Source: Plazaster borealis (Eukaryota > Echinodermata > Asteroidea > Forcipulatida > Labidiasteridae). Taken from it: a DNA stretch of 64,000 bases. The position numbers were made by a program, and so were the translations under genes. The stretch lies in NCBI GenBank assembly GCA_021014325.1, contig CM037472.1:22491063-22555062 (forward strand), read 5' to 3'. The notes below the pieces were generated by a model. The model was not told where the DNA came from. It did not search any database and was given only the letters and a program-made list of their open reading frames with translations. This document shows, piece after piece, positions 23,778 to 36,328 of the stretch (positions are counted from its first letter, which is position 1; each line of letters opens with the position of its first letter).

Positions 23778-26700
23778 ATGGGTGGTGAGAGAAGAGGTAA
23801 ACTAAGAACAAGTTTGTTTTTATACCATCTACTTGTACTTTTAGTTGTTGGCATTTAGCTAAGATTATTGGGTTGCAATTTTCCTTTTGCAAAAAATAGA
23901 TATCATGTCATTCCTACGTGGAGGGAAAAAGTCGTATGAAAAGGCCCAACCAAAAGTCAATACCGTATTTACATAAAAGTAAAACACACTGGCACTGCCA
24001 GCCATTACCAACCAATCTAACTATCCCCTTTTTTGTTGTAGTACCATATTATAACTAAGGTCACTTCGGCTAGCTAATTCGGCACTAACAAACTTGACAC
24101 CCTGCAAACTAACGTCGACACCGTGCAAACTAACGTCGACACCTGTATTGGGGTAGGGTAGACTCAGTAACTGGGTCTAGGGGTAGGGGTGGGGGAAAAC
24201 CAGTCATCTCGCCCCCCAGCAAAGTCGCCCACTACAAAGTCGCCTCCCAGCAAAGTCGCCCACGACACAAAGGCCCCCCTCTACAGTCGCCCCTGTCCCT
24301 GTCGCCCCTCACCCTCTCTCACAGAGTCCCCCTGACAGTCGCCCCCTGACACAGTCGCCCTGACAGAGTCCCCCCCTCACAGTTAAGAAATGTAGATAGA
24401 TCTGTAATGAAGGCGGCGATTTTGAGAAACGCTACGGGATTTTGAGCACGACGGGGTGAGCGTGTTTAATATTGTTACATAATCAAATTCAAGTTACATG
24501 CATCTCAGTGTCTATATGTTGTTTAATTGAATAAAATTAGGTTAACTCTAATACTGATGTTATTTCATTTATTAATTTCACAGGTAAAAATGCAAAGTAC
24601 AAAAATAAGAACGATACATAAAACATAAACATCATGAGGAGAGGGGGAAAAAACCTTGTAGCACCCCTGATGGATTTCAAAAAAAGTAAACTAAATGACT
24701 ATCAAGTTAATCTCCTGGTGCCACAATTTAAGAAACAGACATTATAAAGGACATTATGGACATTAATAAAACATGGCTTACAGTATAAAAATATGAGAGC
24801 TAATTAAAACTGTAAAAGCTCATATGTGCATTTTAAAATACAAACTTGGTAAAAGAGAGATACTGGTAATTTACAGTGTAAAAAGCACTATGAATATTAA
24901 GTCGATCGCTGATGTTTTTTGATTTCTTTAATAATATAATAATAATAATTTGGGAGGCTATTCATCCTTACTGGCAGCTAAGAGCTGAATTGCGAAGGAT
25001 GCCGCTACAACCTGTTCAAGAAGCATGCAAGGCGCCTTTGGCAGCCAGCCACATCAACCCATTATGACCACAGTGTTTGATTTTTTTTTGATTCAAACAG
25101 TAGGCCTACAGACAAAATCACTAAACATTATAAACAGACAAATTGATTAAAAATATAAAGACAAAGCATTCCAATGGTTGAATCTAAACCGTTAACAAAG
25201 GCGCCCTCTTAGTCTCTTCTTGCGGCTTTGTGTTAGGAGGCGGTGTGTCAGGGCGACTTTGTTTGGGGGCGTCTGTCAGGGGCGGCTTGTTGGTGAGGGG
25301 CGACTTTATGGCGGGGGTGACTTTTAGGGTCGTGGTCGTTTGCTTTGCTGGGGCGTTTATGTGGGCTGGACTTTTTGCTGGGGGGCGAGATGACTGGTAT
25401 TCGGGATGGGGTACTCCTCTAGAACTATGAATGATGAGGTGGACATGGTGGAGACGATGTAGCGGAACGAACCTTAGTTCGAGGGGTGGGGGTGTGGGTG
25501 GGCTAAGTTTAATCGGAAATGGTATGCTGGAATCTCGTACTTGGGCCTACCTGCCATGCTGAATACGAATTACATAATGTTATAAAAATATAATGTAATC
25601 CACGTTTAGTACAATTAAAAAGGACTAAAATCTGGAATACGGGATTACAAAAAACCCAGAGAAAAGGGGAGATTTTGAGCATGAATTACATTACCCTTTC
25701 CCTCTTTTTAACGGGGGAAACGAAATGTAGCACGGTAGGTGCATGCCTGTGCATGCTATACAATGGAATATCCTGGTGTAATCAAAGAGGACGTTGGGAA
25801 TTTGTTCCGAAATGTATTGTAAACGTCCACCGTAGCTCAGTTTAGACAAATCATGTGTGATAAGACATCATCTGACGTCAAGTGGTTGAAATGGGAAGGT
25901 TCAAATTTATGAACAAGATTAATTTTCAAATTCATCTTTCCAAAAGTGAAATTGCCCATGGATCCAGCACCAGTGAACATTGCATGTTTTCATGATTGCT
26001 TTTTAATGTTTTTTAGTTGCTTATTTTTGTTTAAATTATTTTTCACTGAAGTGACCGACTACAGACAAGCCGCATTCCTATGCATCCTGTTTCTAGGCCC
26101 AATAAACTGGCCTTCTATTCTAGTTGTGTTAAACACACGTAACCTTATCTTGGCACACTGTAAAAGAATTATTACTAATGCTATAAACATTAAAAGTCAT
26201 AAACAATTATGACTAATGTGGTTGTCGAGTATTTTTAAATAAATTAATATCATAGATTAGAAAAGGAAAAGAAAGTACACAATCTTTCTTCAGTTTACAA
26301 GAGTTATAAAGGCTGGTTATATGTTCAAAACTGTCTTTGTTTATGTATTATACATGAAGTAACTGTAATAATGTTTAATTAAATTGTCTGGGCAGCTTCT
26401 TCACCCAAGAGGGAGTCACGCCGACGGAGGCATTCAAGTTCTTCAGTTTCTTCAGTTTCCTCACGTTCATACAGCAGAGTTGACCGAAACCGTGACCAAG
26501 TCAAAACAAAGCGCAACTCTGAGCCTTCTCCATCTCGAAGCAGACGTGACGATTCCCACAGCCAGAGACGACGGAGAAGTCGATCTTCCAGCAGCAGCAG
26601 TTCATCGTCATCAAGCAGGGGGAGGGACAGGCATCGGAAGAAACACAAAAGACGTCATTCATCCTCAAGTTCCTCCTCCTCAGCATCGTCATCATCCTCC

Positions 26701-29700
26701 TCAAGTCATGACTCTAATTCATCCTCAAGTAGTTCAAGCTCATCAAGTAGAGGTACGTCGGTTAACCCTCCTACTATCATCAGCGTGTTTCTCGAGACAA
26801 CCAAACCTTACTTTGCCACAACAGTGGCATTTTGAGGCACACGCGTGCTTGTAGAGAGTAGAGCCATTGCCCAAAATGCTTCAATGACGGCGTTAAACTG
26901 GAGAAGCCACCAGGTGTGCTCAATTGCAATGGAACTTGGGTCACTGTTGGAAGAGATCAGGGGCAGGGCTCGATTTCATAAAGAGCTAAAGATTGATCTT
27001 AACTGCGAATCAATCTTAATTGCTGAGCAAAGTGTGATGTCACAATAGAAATCACTATGGTAATACTGACAACACATCTCGAGATGAATCTTAGTGCTTT
27101 GTGAAATCTGCAATGGCAGTCTGTGGTACTGATCGATGATACATACTAATACAATCACAGGAAAGGGCATCATGGGTTAAGCCTACTTGACGATTATATG
27201 CCTTGCATATGGGCTATTTTGAGGCATTTTGGAGTATACACCTGAAGGAGTGTACCTTAGTTGTCAATCTGTTTCAATCTGCTGCTCTCCGTTAATACAA
27301 CCCACCCAATTAACCCTTTCATGCACCATTTATTTTAGTGATAAATTGATCAAATGGACACAATAATTGTTTACTCGTTTTTTTTGCAAATGGCAACACC
27401 CCATAAAACAGGTTACAATAGCACCCTCAAGAGTCCTCCTTCCCATTCTGAAAACTGGGTGGCCGTGCGATCTTTATTTTCCGTTTTACAACTATTTTTT
27501 TGAAGGGTACAAAATAGTCCCTCAAACAGTGTAATACCTTAAGTGGCTCAGCGCACCAAACTGAATTTTTTGAGTTGATTTATCAGAATGTTGTCTTGTT
27601 TCCCAGCCTGACAGATTGTATCCATTTTGTACTTGAGTAAGATTATTGTTCAACGCTTTACACCTTTATCTTGTTACCACCATCTTTGCCTTGTCCCCTG
27701 TCAACCATATCAGTTATAACTAGTGATTTTCATTATGCCGAAAAGGGGACCTGACCATTTTCCTTTCCAGCCTCGGTTTGGTGACATCGGTTTGATGGGA
27801 GAGAAAAACAAGATGGCTGAACCATAAGGGGCCACTGTCATAGTTGGCCTGGTCAGCGTTGGCTTACTGTGCTGTTACATGTTATTATTTAATCAAACTT
27901 AACTGGCTACACAATCAAACATGCAGTAAAACCTTTTTGAATAGTTTCAAATAATTACCGAAGTAACTAGACATTGATCTTTGCATCCTAATCCTATATA
28001 ACAGAGAGAAAGAAACATATAAAGAAGAAGCGGCGGAAGGAGTCCAAATCCAAAAAGAGGCATAAGGTATGCATCCTAGAATAATATAATTCTTGTCCAA
28101 TGAATTTCCTAACACTGTGTCTTCTGTGTAACCCTATACAAATTTGCATTTCCCACTGACTTAAACCAAAAAACAGAATGTATTCAATGGTTACCATTCA
28201 AAATCATTCAACTGCCCAGTTTGTGTATTATCTTCTGCTACAGTTATGTCGCCTGTAGGCGGGACATCTTACGGCGACTCCAGTCTCCTCATAGAGAATG
28301 GTGGAGATTGGAGTCACCATGGATATCTCACCTCTGGGTAACATAACTGTAACTAACTGTAACTGTAACTGTAACTAACTGTTTTACTGTGTGTCGTGGC
28401 CCAGCGGTCTAGCACATCGGACTGTGGGTTCAAAATCCCTTGAGCAAGACACTTAACCATAATTGCTCTTAACCCAGGTGTGTAAATGTGAACCTGCAAG
28501 GGCTAATATAGTGTTGTGTTGGTTTAACTCCTAAGCAGTTGGAGGTTGTATGCTCCCCAGGTAGTGGAGAAAGTTTAAGGATGGTCTTAGTATGCCCGAT
28601 GAACAGGGATAAAAACAGCGATAAATTTTGTAAAGTGCCTTGATGTAGCCACATTGTGCGCTATAAAGAGCCCACTATCATTAATATTGTAACAACTGTA
28701 CACAAAACTGTCTGTGTTGTGTAGACGCATTCACCACACGGTATCATTTTGTATCCTGCAACAGTGCATCTACCCTTGAAAACCATGTGAATAGTATTGA
28801 ATGGTCAGACAGTAAGTGGGTCAGTGATTGATTTTTTTTCTCTTCCTGATTCTTGAAGAATCACAAAAGAAAGTCAAAGAGTAAAAAGAAGAAGAATGAG
28901 GAAAAGCCATCAGGGCCGGTTCAACTTTCCAAGGTATGGTTTTCTGATAATTTATTGATATAAATGTTTTTTGTTTATAAATGTGCATATCCGACATATC
29001 CTGTTATTTGCTGAATCACATATTTTGATGTGTAATTTCTCACATAGTATATTTATACTTGTTATACTCCACTTTGAATTCACTCTTAATGTTTTCCCAA
29101 TTGTCATTTTATTGTTACTTTTACCTTTTAGTTTTACTGTATAAAGCTGTTTAGTACATACCTTTTTGTTTATCTTGTGTACAGTGCTTTGTGATGTTGT
29201 TTAAATCATTTTAAAGGTGCTTTGTAAATACTTGCATATTATTATTATTTATTATTGAATAACAACTTGATTTGTTCCCTACTCTGTCCAAGCTGATTAA
29301 CGATTCCCAGAGCTCTTCACTACTGCAGAAATAATCTCCCACCATTATTCGAGTTTGAAAGTTTGAAAGTTTCAAAACATTGTATCTGGTTTAAAATAAC
29401 AAGGATGTACACACAAAAGCATTATGCGTTGAGATACAACATTTTTGTACAGAGCGTATTTTAGCGAGATACGACATTGCACAAGCGAGATAAGACGTTG
29501 TTGCACTGTCGTGACAATATAATTGTAACCCATAGAATATTTCAATCAAAAAAGACATATAAAATAAATTAAATATATAATATTTGGGATTTTAATTCTT
29601 ATGGGCTGAATTGCAATATTTATTAAAACTTGATCAAAACATCAGTGAATAATGTTACCCTTGTGCATATATGTATTAAAAGTGAATAAAAGACAGACGT

Positions 29701-31898
29701 ACATTTACATTAGAATGAAACCAAATTATTTGAGATAATTAGGGGGAAAAAACCAGGGTGTTTGAAATTCATGTTTACATTTACCTTTCAGTTCATTAAG
29801 GAGAAAACTAAGGAGGAAAAGAGAAGCATCATCTCGGGCAAGAAGATCCAGATGAAAGTAAAAAAATCCAGTAAAGACAAAGAGGTGAGGAAGTCGGTCA
29901 TTAAATTGGAGTGTACTTAGAGTTCTATTGTGCAGAATATTAAGTTTTCCTTTAAACATGCCCTTATTTCCAAATATGTATCTTAGCTTCCTCTCTCAAG
30001 GGATTCGCTCCTTAACCATTTTACTGGCTTTGTTTGTGTTGCTTTTGCCTGAACTGCTTATGTTATAAATGAATTTCTTTATATTAATCACTATTCATTA
30101 TTTTATTCTATTTTAGCCTTCAAGAAAGACTCTGGTAGGGTCGAAACATATTTTCCATTATTATATCATCATCTCTAATTTAGGTTATGTGTCCTTTGTC
30201 AGTGTATTGTTTTTCCCTTGTTTGTCTGCCCTTTTTGAGGTTTGCTTGTTCGTTTGGCTGTTTTCTACAAGCTTCTGCTTATCAAAACAGCCCCATACTC
30301 TACTTATTTCATTGCCCACGTTTACTGTTGCTTAACCTTTGTTTTGTTTACTTGATAACTACATGTATTTCTCATGTATTTCTCATTGGAGTATGGAACT
30401 GAATCAGAATTTGAATCTGACAATGTAGGATCTCGTCCCAATTCACATTTTTTTAGACTGCAATTCTTGTGCATATTTGAGCGTCTTATTTCCTTTAAAG
30501 TGCACAATCATGTTTCCTTTCCTTTAAAAGCAATGTACTTTATAGGTTCCCTAAATTGTTTGAATACATGCAAGTCTTTCATGGTCTATTGTATCACATA
30601 GGGTTTATTGATCTACATTCCACTGTTCACTCACAATGTTTTTATATGCTTAAACTTTGAATGTGTTATCACTGTATACTTTCTCTCAGGTGCAGTTAAT
30701 TTTTCATATGACAGATGAATGTTTGTTTGACTGTAATTGTTTTTATCATTTTTGTGTGTGGACGGGAGAGAGATTTTCGTGCATTTGATTTGCATGATGA
30801 ATGAATTCTTTGAGCGTTGAACTTGAACTTTGAACACGTGTGACATAAAACAGCATATGGCATTAATGATAATATTAAACAAAATATATGTAACCACTGA
30901 ATAAGGTTTACTAGAAGATGCTATGAAAAGAAGAATAGACAAGGAAAATGGTTGTTTCTTGAGTAATTTCTTGGATGAATTAAGTTTTTCAGAAGTTGGG
31001 GGGGGGTGGGGGTAGTGGGCTCCATAGAAGTGATGCTAATAAATCTTTAGAGCTACTCACTTAAGTAGAAGTAAGAACTAAAGAAGCCTATGATTGCTAC
31101 AAGAACAGCTACATGAGGCAGAAAACGTAATGGCACAACGACAGTAACTGTCAGCTTATAAGTCAAAAGCCATGTTTAAATGAAGCATTTTTCCAAGGCT
31201 GTTTTAAAGGCACTGTACAAGTTTGGTATTTACTCAAAATATATATTAGCATAAAAACTTACTTGGTAATGAGCAACAGAGAGCTGTTGATAGTATAAAA
31301 CATTGTGAGAAACGACTCCCTCTGAAGTAACGTAATTTTTGAGAAAGAGGTAATTTCTCACTAAAATAATAAAAACTTCTTGCAAGAAGTTTTTATTCCT
31401 AACTGAAAGCACACAAATTTGTACAACAAGGGTAATTTTCTTTTATAATTTTCTTGCAACTTCAATGACCAATTGAGCCCAAATTTTCACAGGCTTGTTA
31501 TTTTATGCATATGTTGGGATACACCAAATGAGAACACTGGTCTTTGACAATTACCAAACGTGTACGATGCCTTTAAAAGATACTTTTGGAAAGTCAAGTG
31601 TAAAGATTACTTATGCTTCTTCTGACTGCAATTTTGTTCCTTTCTTTTCATTCCTTTCCCACCTGAATGCTTCAATTACACATATATACTTGTATCTGTG
31701 TGTTGTGTTGTCATTTTGCCTTGGAGAAAGACTCTGCTAGCGTCAAAATGTGAGGCCATAAACAATTTTTACATGCCAAGAAAATTGTACATTGTACAGA
31801 TATTTGGATTTGGGATATTTATATTTTTCATTGATGTTAAATTCCAGCGTGACCTAAACAGACAAGAACTGCTTAACTTTCTGAATTCCACGATGTGA
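23778..31898 (+). CDS. Arg/Ser- and Lys-rich nuclear protein, 218 aa, unnamed family
   Basis: Exons 23778-23796, 26396-26752, 28005-28066, 28859-28933, 29792-29884 and 31848-31898. All borders are GT/AG and the phases chain without a break to stop TGA. The product starts MGGERRASSPKRESRRRRHS, continues with an Arg/Ser domain holding long Ser runs (exon 2), then a Lys/Arg tract (KKHIKKKRRKESKSKKRHK), and ends in a compact region: GPVQLSKFIKEKTKEEKR, then SIISGKKIQMKVKKSSKDKE, then RDLNRQELLNFLNSTM. The composition suggests a nuclear-speckle or splicing-associated factor. The C-terminal block looks like a conserved domain, but I cannot name the family. The 19-nt first exon has a fair start context (G at -3, G at +4). 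ARL6IP4, FAM133 and SREK1IP1 do not match as I recall them. Confidence 0.75.
24198..25399. mobile_element. 1.2-kb foldback element with GTCGCCC subrepeats
   Basis: In intron 1 of the Arg/Ser-rich gene. The left end ACCAGTCATCTCGCCCCCCA and the right end TGGGGGGCGAGATGACTGGT are inverted copies. Both arms (24198-24382 and 25225-25399) are made of irregular short repeats of AGTCGCCC / GGGCGACTTT. The AT-rich middle (24385-25200) has no coding capacity. This is a non-autonomous DNA element with repetitive subterminal arms. Confidence 0.75.
28335..28380. repeat. GTAACT microsatellite
   Basis: Imperfect repeats of AACTGT/AACTAACTGT just upstream of the SINE at 28391, in an intron. Confidence 0.7.
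28391..28688 (+). mobile_element. tRNA-derived SINE
   Basis: The head GTCGTGGCCCAGCGGTCTAG resembles a tRNA A box, followed by a B-box-like GGGTTCAAAATCCC. The body contains CTTGAGCAAGACACTTAACC and the tail GCGCTATAAAGAGCCC ... ATTAATATTG. It lies in the intron between exons 28066 and 28859. Confidence 0.75.
29100..29255 (+). repeat. Retroposon 3' tail
   Basis: GTGCTTTGTGATGTTG ... AAGGTGCTTTGTAAATACTT then an (ATT)n end, like the 3' ends of the SINE/LINE copies at 10838 and 28688. Confidence 0.45.
31208..31572. mobile_element. TTAA MITE, family A
   Basis: A 365-bp element with TTAA at 31204-31207 and 31573-31576. Ends AGGCACTGTACAAGTTTGGT / ACCAAACGTGTACGATGCCT. A central palindrome AACTTCTTGCAAGAAGTT is diagnostic. 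It lies in the last intron of the Arg/Ser-rich gene. Confidence 0.88.
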
Positions 31899-33371
31899 TG
31901 CAATGGATGTAATTCTTCTGATCAAGTTGTGAAAGCAGTGCACTGTAAAGTCTCCATCAGAAGTGCACACACCAACAAGATGCTACTGTGTCAACTTCTG
32001 TCTGACAGGTATCTTCAAGTTGCGCACAAAATCGTTACTGGTTTGCGCGAAAACTGTTTGTCACCTTGAAACTCCTTAGTTATTGTTTTCAAAAGGTTCA
32101 AGTCTTGACAGGCTATCTTAAAGGAAATATTTAGTGAAGGTTTTTATTTGTGTTTCCCCACAAATTGAACATCTCACTGTTCAACATAACATTATATAAT
32201 CTAGTGTGATAATGGCATGGTTCCACTTTGCGAAACCTCTTAATATTACATTGATGATGCCTTATAAAGGCCATCAACTTTTCATATGATCAACCGATTT
32301 CCTTATTTGTTGTTTTTCGGATGTGCCATTGAGAATTGGAAAAAACAGAGTTCAAAGACTTGCTGTGCCTGGCACCTAATGTTTTTGAGAAGCTGCAGTT
32401 ACGGTACATACCTGCTACTAGCAATACCATGGAGGAAGGAAAAGAAATATCACTGGTATGCAGTAAACGATAAGTGCCATACTGTTAATCATTACGATCA
32501 GGCTGCTTAGTTTTCCCTGGTAGCACAGTTCTCATGTCCTATTGTTTATTCCAACATCCAAGTTGTTTTTGATTTCACTGGACTCTGGTTCTTAAAACAT
32601 GTAAGGTGACAACCATGGGCAGCCAGCCATCTGTTTTAGACAAAGTACAGGATTGGTAGTCATCGATGGGGCTGGGGAAAAGGTGGGGGAGGTGGAGGGG
32701 ATGATTTGTTACAATTTGAAAACATTTTTATTGTAAAACTAACACTAGCACAATCCAATCCTCGAGAGAAATATTTCTGTCTGAAACACTGTCAAAGTTG
32801 AAAAAATATCATCTAAACCCCCAACAAACAAAAACAAAAATCTGCTGATTAGAGTGTACAAATAAAGCATCTATGTTTGTGTTTTTTTAGGTGCACAAAA
32901 TCTCTGTCAAAGTATGAACCAGTTTTTGTTGTTTTCATTAAAACAGGACCCCTTTAATTTGATGAAATTTTCACAGGTTGTTTTCATGGTGTATTTATTG
33001 AAAACTAGAGGATGGAAGTGAACTTTGTTTTTCGAAAAATCAATCATGCCGGATGTACCTTTAAGTGAATGAGGACATTAATGGCGCAGCATTCCCAACA
33101 CACAATTTGTCTATTTATGCAATTTATTTCTGTGCCCTGTAGACCCCTTGCATTAGCCGCCACCTTTGACGACAAACAATGGAAACTTGCATGCTTGTAC
33201 ACGCTGCGCACAACTCTCAGCCAATGATAGCTCTTCATTTACCTCAGTGAGGGGACTGTTTTAGCTTGTGATGTCATATGCAAGGGGTCTATTGGGGAGG
33301 GGATAAAACTGTCTTAGCCCGTTTAGAGTATGCTAGCAGATTTCATCAGGCATGATATTCTTCCTACCTAA

Positions 33372-33698
33372 GTCTGGTTTCTGATTTTTGGGCCCTCAGA
33401 AAAATTAGCAAAACCGTTATTGAATAGCCTGAAAAGTCTATAAAAGCCTATACCATGTTTACATGTAGGTCAGCCCTTGTACTCAATCAAATTGTCCTAC
33501 TTTTTTGGTTTTCTGATTTTTGGGCGCTCAGAAAAATCAGCAAAACTGTTGTTGAATAGCCTGAAATATCTTTAAAAGCCTATACCATGTGTACACATAA
33601 GTCAGCCCTTGTACTCAATCAAATTGTCCTACTTTTTTGGTTTCTGATTTTTAGGCCCTCAGAAAAATCAGCAAAACTGTTATTGAATAGCCTAAACA
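33372..33698. repeat. 136-bp tandem repeat, about 2.4 copies
   Basis: The unit starts GGTTTCTGATTTTTGGGCCC and includes TCAGCCCTTGTACTCAATCA. Copies start near 33378, 33511 and 33640. Internally each has TTTTTGGGCCCTCAGAAAAA, a small palindrome. Confidence 0.8.
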
Positions 33699-33912
33699 AC
33701 AGATGGTAATGTGATCAAGAAAATGCAGAGAAATTATTTGTATTGTACATTTTTCTCCTAAACAATTTTGACGCATCTACTTTTTCTTTTGGAAACCCCT
33801 TTGGGCTCAAAATATATGTTGGGATAGCTCACTATTTATTTCGCTCGGCCCCATCAGTCTCATTCAATACCACACTGGGATTGGCTGATGAGCTTGTACA
33901 AAATTCTGGTTC

Positions 33913-34156
33913 TGGGCCCAATTTCATAGAGCTGCTAAGCACAAAAATTTGCTGAGCATGAAATTTCTTCCTTGATAAAAACAGGATTACCAACCAAATT
34001 TCCATGTGATTTTCAGGTTAAGCAAACAACAGCTGAATACCAGTAACAAGCAATATGCAACACATGGAAATTTGGTTGGTAATTCTGTTTTTATCAAGGA
34101 AGAAATTTTATCCTCAACAAATTTTTGTGCTAAGCAGCTCTATGAAATTGGGGCCA
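33913..34156. mobile_element. Hairpin element, family C, best copy
   Basis: Almost entirely two inverted arms of about 100 bp. The left runs GGGCCCAATTTCATAGAGCT ... CCAACCAAATTTCCATGTG and the right mirrors it to AGCTCTATGAAATTGGGGCC. The arms are nearly identical, so this is the youngest C copy in the window. Others are at 9128, 15086, 19945, 41884, 44369 and 57981. Confidence 0.88.
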
Positions 34157-34260
34157 GGGTGTGGTGATGCATAATGGGAATGATTGTACTGCCGATAGGC
34201 ACAATGTACTGTACGCACGATGTGATAATGTAAATGATTAGTTAGCCCTCTTCTTTTTAA

Positions 34261-34629
34261 AGGGAAAGTATACCTTTGGTTTTTGGAACTGTTCAATTGT
34301 TTTAATCCTAAATAAATGTATATATATATAATAAAACTAACCTGTGAAAATTTCATTTCAAAAGGTGGTTGTGTTTTTGAGTTTCCGTTGAAAATCCAGA
34401 GCGAATAATATCCACTCAGGAAGAATAATCCGTAATTGGAATACACAATCTGAGAAACAGTAACGTTTCTCAGATTCAAATTTTGGGGGATAAAAACTGA
34501 TAACCACATTACTTCGAAAGGAAATATTTCTAAGAATGCTTTATACTATTGAAAGCTACTGTACTTGTAACGAAGTAAGTTTTTATTGACATTCATTTTA
34601 AGAGTGATTATCAAACGTATACCTTCCCT
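34261..34629. mobile_element. TTAA MITE, family D
   Basis: Ends AGGGAAAGTATACCTTTGG and CAAACGTATACCTTCCCT, TTAA at the left (34257-34260). About 369 bp. A second copy is at 39290-39670. Confidence 0.85.
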
Positions 34630-35213
34630 ACCAAAGTTGCCAGATGAATAAAACTATTCAGGTAAATTATTAATGTGTGATCGAGCCTCATTTTTAGTAC
34701 AATGCAAACATATGACAATAATTATTTGGAATGGAATGAAACTACACCATAGAGCTACATTATTATTGATAGAGGTTGAATCTTTCATAGACAGGAAGAG
34801 GTGCCCAGGGGTCATGGTCCAATGAGCATGCAACACCCAAGCACTATTGGTTCAGGCGTTGGGATCGAGCGAAATTCATTTATTATGGTCAAAGGTTTGG
34901 CATGGACTGTCCTAATGGTAAAGAATTTTGTAATGGAGGCCTTGTAGGGTCTCTTTTTTCCATTTTTTAGAAATAAACTTTAAAAACCTCTACAAGTAGG
35001 CCTTATTTATACTTGTATGTAGCTTTTGTTCTCTCCCCCCTTTTTTCCAGTAAAAAGGGGTACATGTACATTACTTCATAGACTAAACTTGAATATAAAT
35101 AAAGAGCATCAATCGATGTACAATTAAGGCAGTTTTTCTTCGTTTTATTTTCTTTTTTGCATAGCTTTCAACCTGCATAATTAATGTTACACAATGTGTT
35201 TCGTGACATTATT

Positions 35214-35611
35214 GTATTAATAATAATAATATAGTCTTATATAGCGCACGTGTCTACAGTAAGGTACTCAAGGCGCTTGAACAGACAGACAGTAAGTTTT
35301 TCCTGCAAGGTATATGAGACCTATTCCTTTACATAGCACCAAATAATGGTTTACATGGTGCTGTGGCGCAATATGCAGCCAAACAAACCAGGAACACCAG
35401 GGCGAACCCCTTCTCTTTACGATAAGTGCACTAGGTTCTTTTACGTTCATTACACAACACACAGGACCTACGACTTTACGTCCCAGCAACAATGGTTAAG
35501 TATCTTGCTTAAGGACACAAGTGTCACGACCGGGACTCGAACCCACACTCTGCTGATCAGAAACACCAGAGCTTGAGTCCAGTGTTCATATCCGCTCGGC
35601 CACGACACGCC
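35214..35611 (-). mobile_element. tRNA-derived SINE, full length
   Basis: Read on the minus strand: the head GGCGTGTCGTGGCCGAGCGG (A-box region), then GTGGGTTCGAGTCCCGGTCG (B box), with a long variable arm between them as in tRNA-Leu/Ser. Then comes a body of about 300 bp and a (TTA)n tail at 35214-35230. This is the most complete SINE in the window. Confidence 0.85.
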
Positions 35612-36328
35612 ACAAGATATGTTAATCATCACAGCAATACATGCACCCTTTGCCTTATCTACATGACTTAACGTGTTCATGATGAAGTGGAGAGATTCTA
35701 CTTTTTCTTACTCTTCAGGGTGCTACAGTGTTTTTTTTATGTTTGGTTAAATCTTGGATGTTTGTAACTTGTACCGACATAGACCCTTCTCAGATGACAT
35801 AAAAATGCTATGGAAATGTGACGTCAGTGAAAAGGCTCTATCTATTCTGTCCGCCATTTTGGGAGTCAAAATGTATTCAAAGGAATTGACTCCCAAAATG
35901 GCAAAATGGTAGACACGTATTGTGTGGCGATGCACTCTGCGTCGTGCAAGGGGTCTATAGGTGTGGTTAATTCTGCTCTAATACATGGTTTGATAACTAC
36001 TGATCCATGCTGAAGTTAGACAAAAAGTAGTTTGACTTTGGTCACCACAGCTGACTGATTTCCAGATACATGTAGTTGTTTCTTTTACAGCAAATAATTT
36101 TGTTAAGCGCCGTTTCCTGCTTAATATAAGTTCAAACAAAGAAGTGTATCAGTCATGCTGTAAGCAGGCACACTGTAATATTTTGTGAAAAAACCCAATA
36201 CCTCTGTATGTGAAGGTATGGCGTTTATGCTGATTGACCAGAATGCACAAGACATGTTACAACGACTTGATGTTCATGGTGAAGCAAATGTAAAATTAAC
36301 ATGTATACAAGCAGGGCTGGATGCTATT

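Larger units (their letters stand above)
31899..36328. other. Intergenic, repeat-rich (left of minisatellite)
   Basis: No gene supported. Contents: a TTAA MITE at about 32643-33060 (CAGGATTGGTAGTCATCG ... TGTACCT|TTAA), an element bounded by TAGACCCCTTGCA / TGCAAGGGGTCTA at about 33141-33282 with a relative at 35785-35957, a three-copy 136-bp tandem repeat, a family C hairpin, a family D MITE and a SINE (each listed separately). Confidence 0.6.

Noticed and set aside
26384..26854. 156-codon frame over the Ser-rich exon
   Set aside because: It is a frame-shifted reading of the Arg/Ser exon. The chosen frame chains in phase with five other exons.
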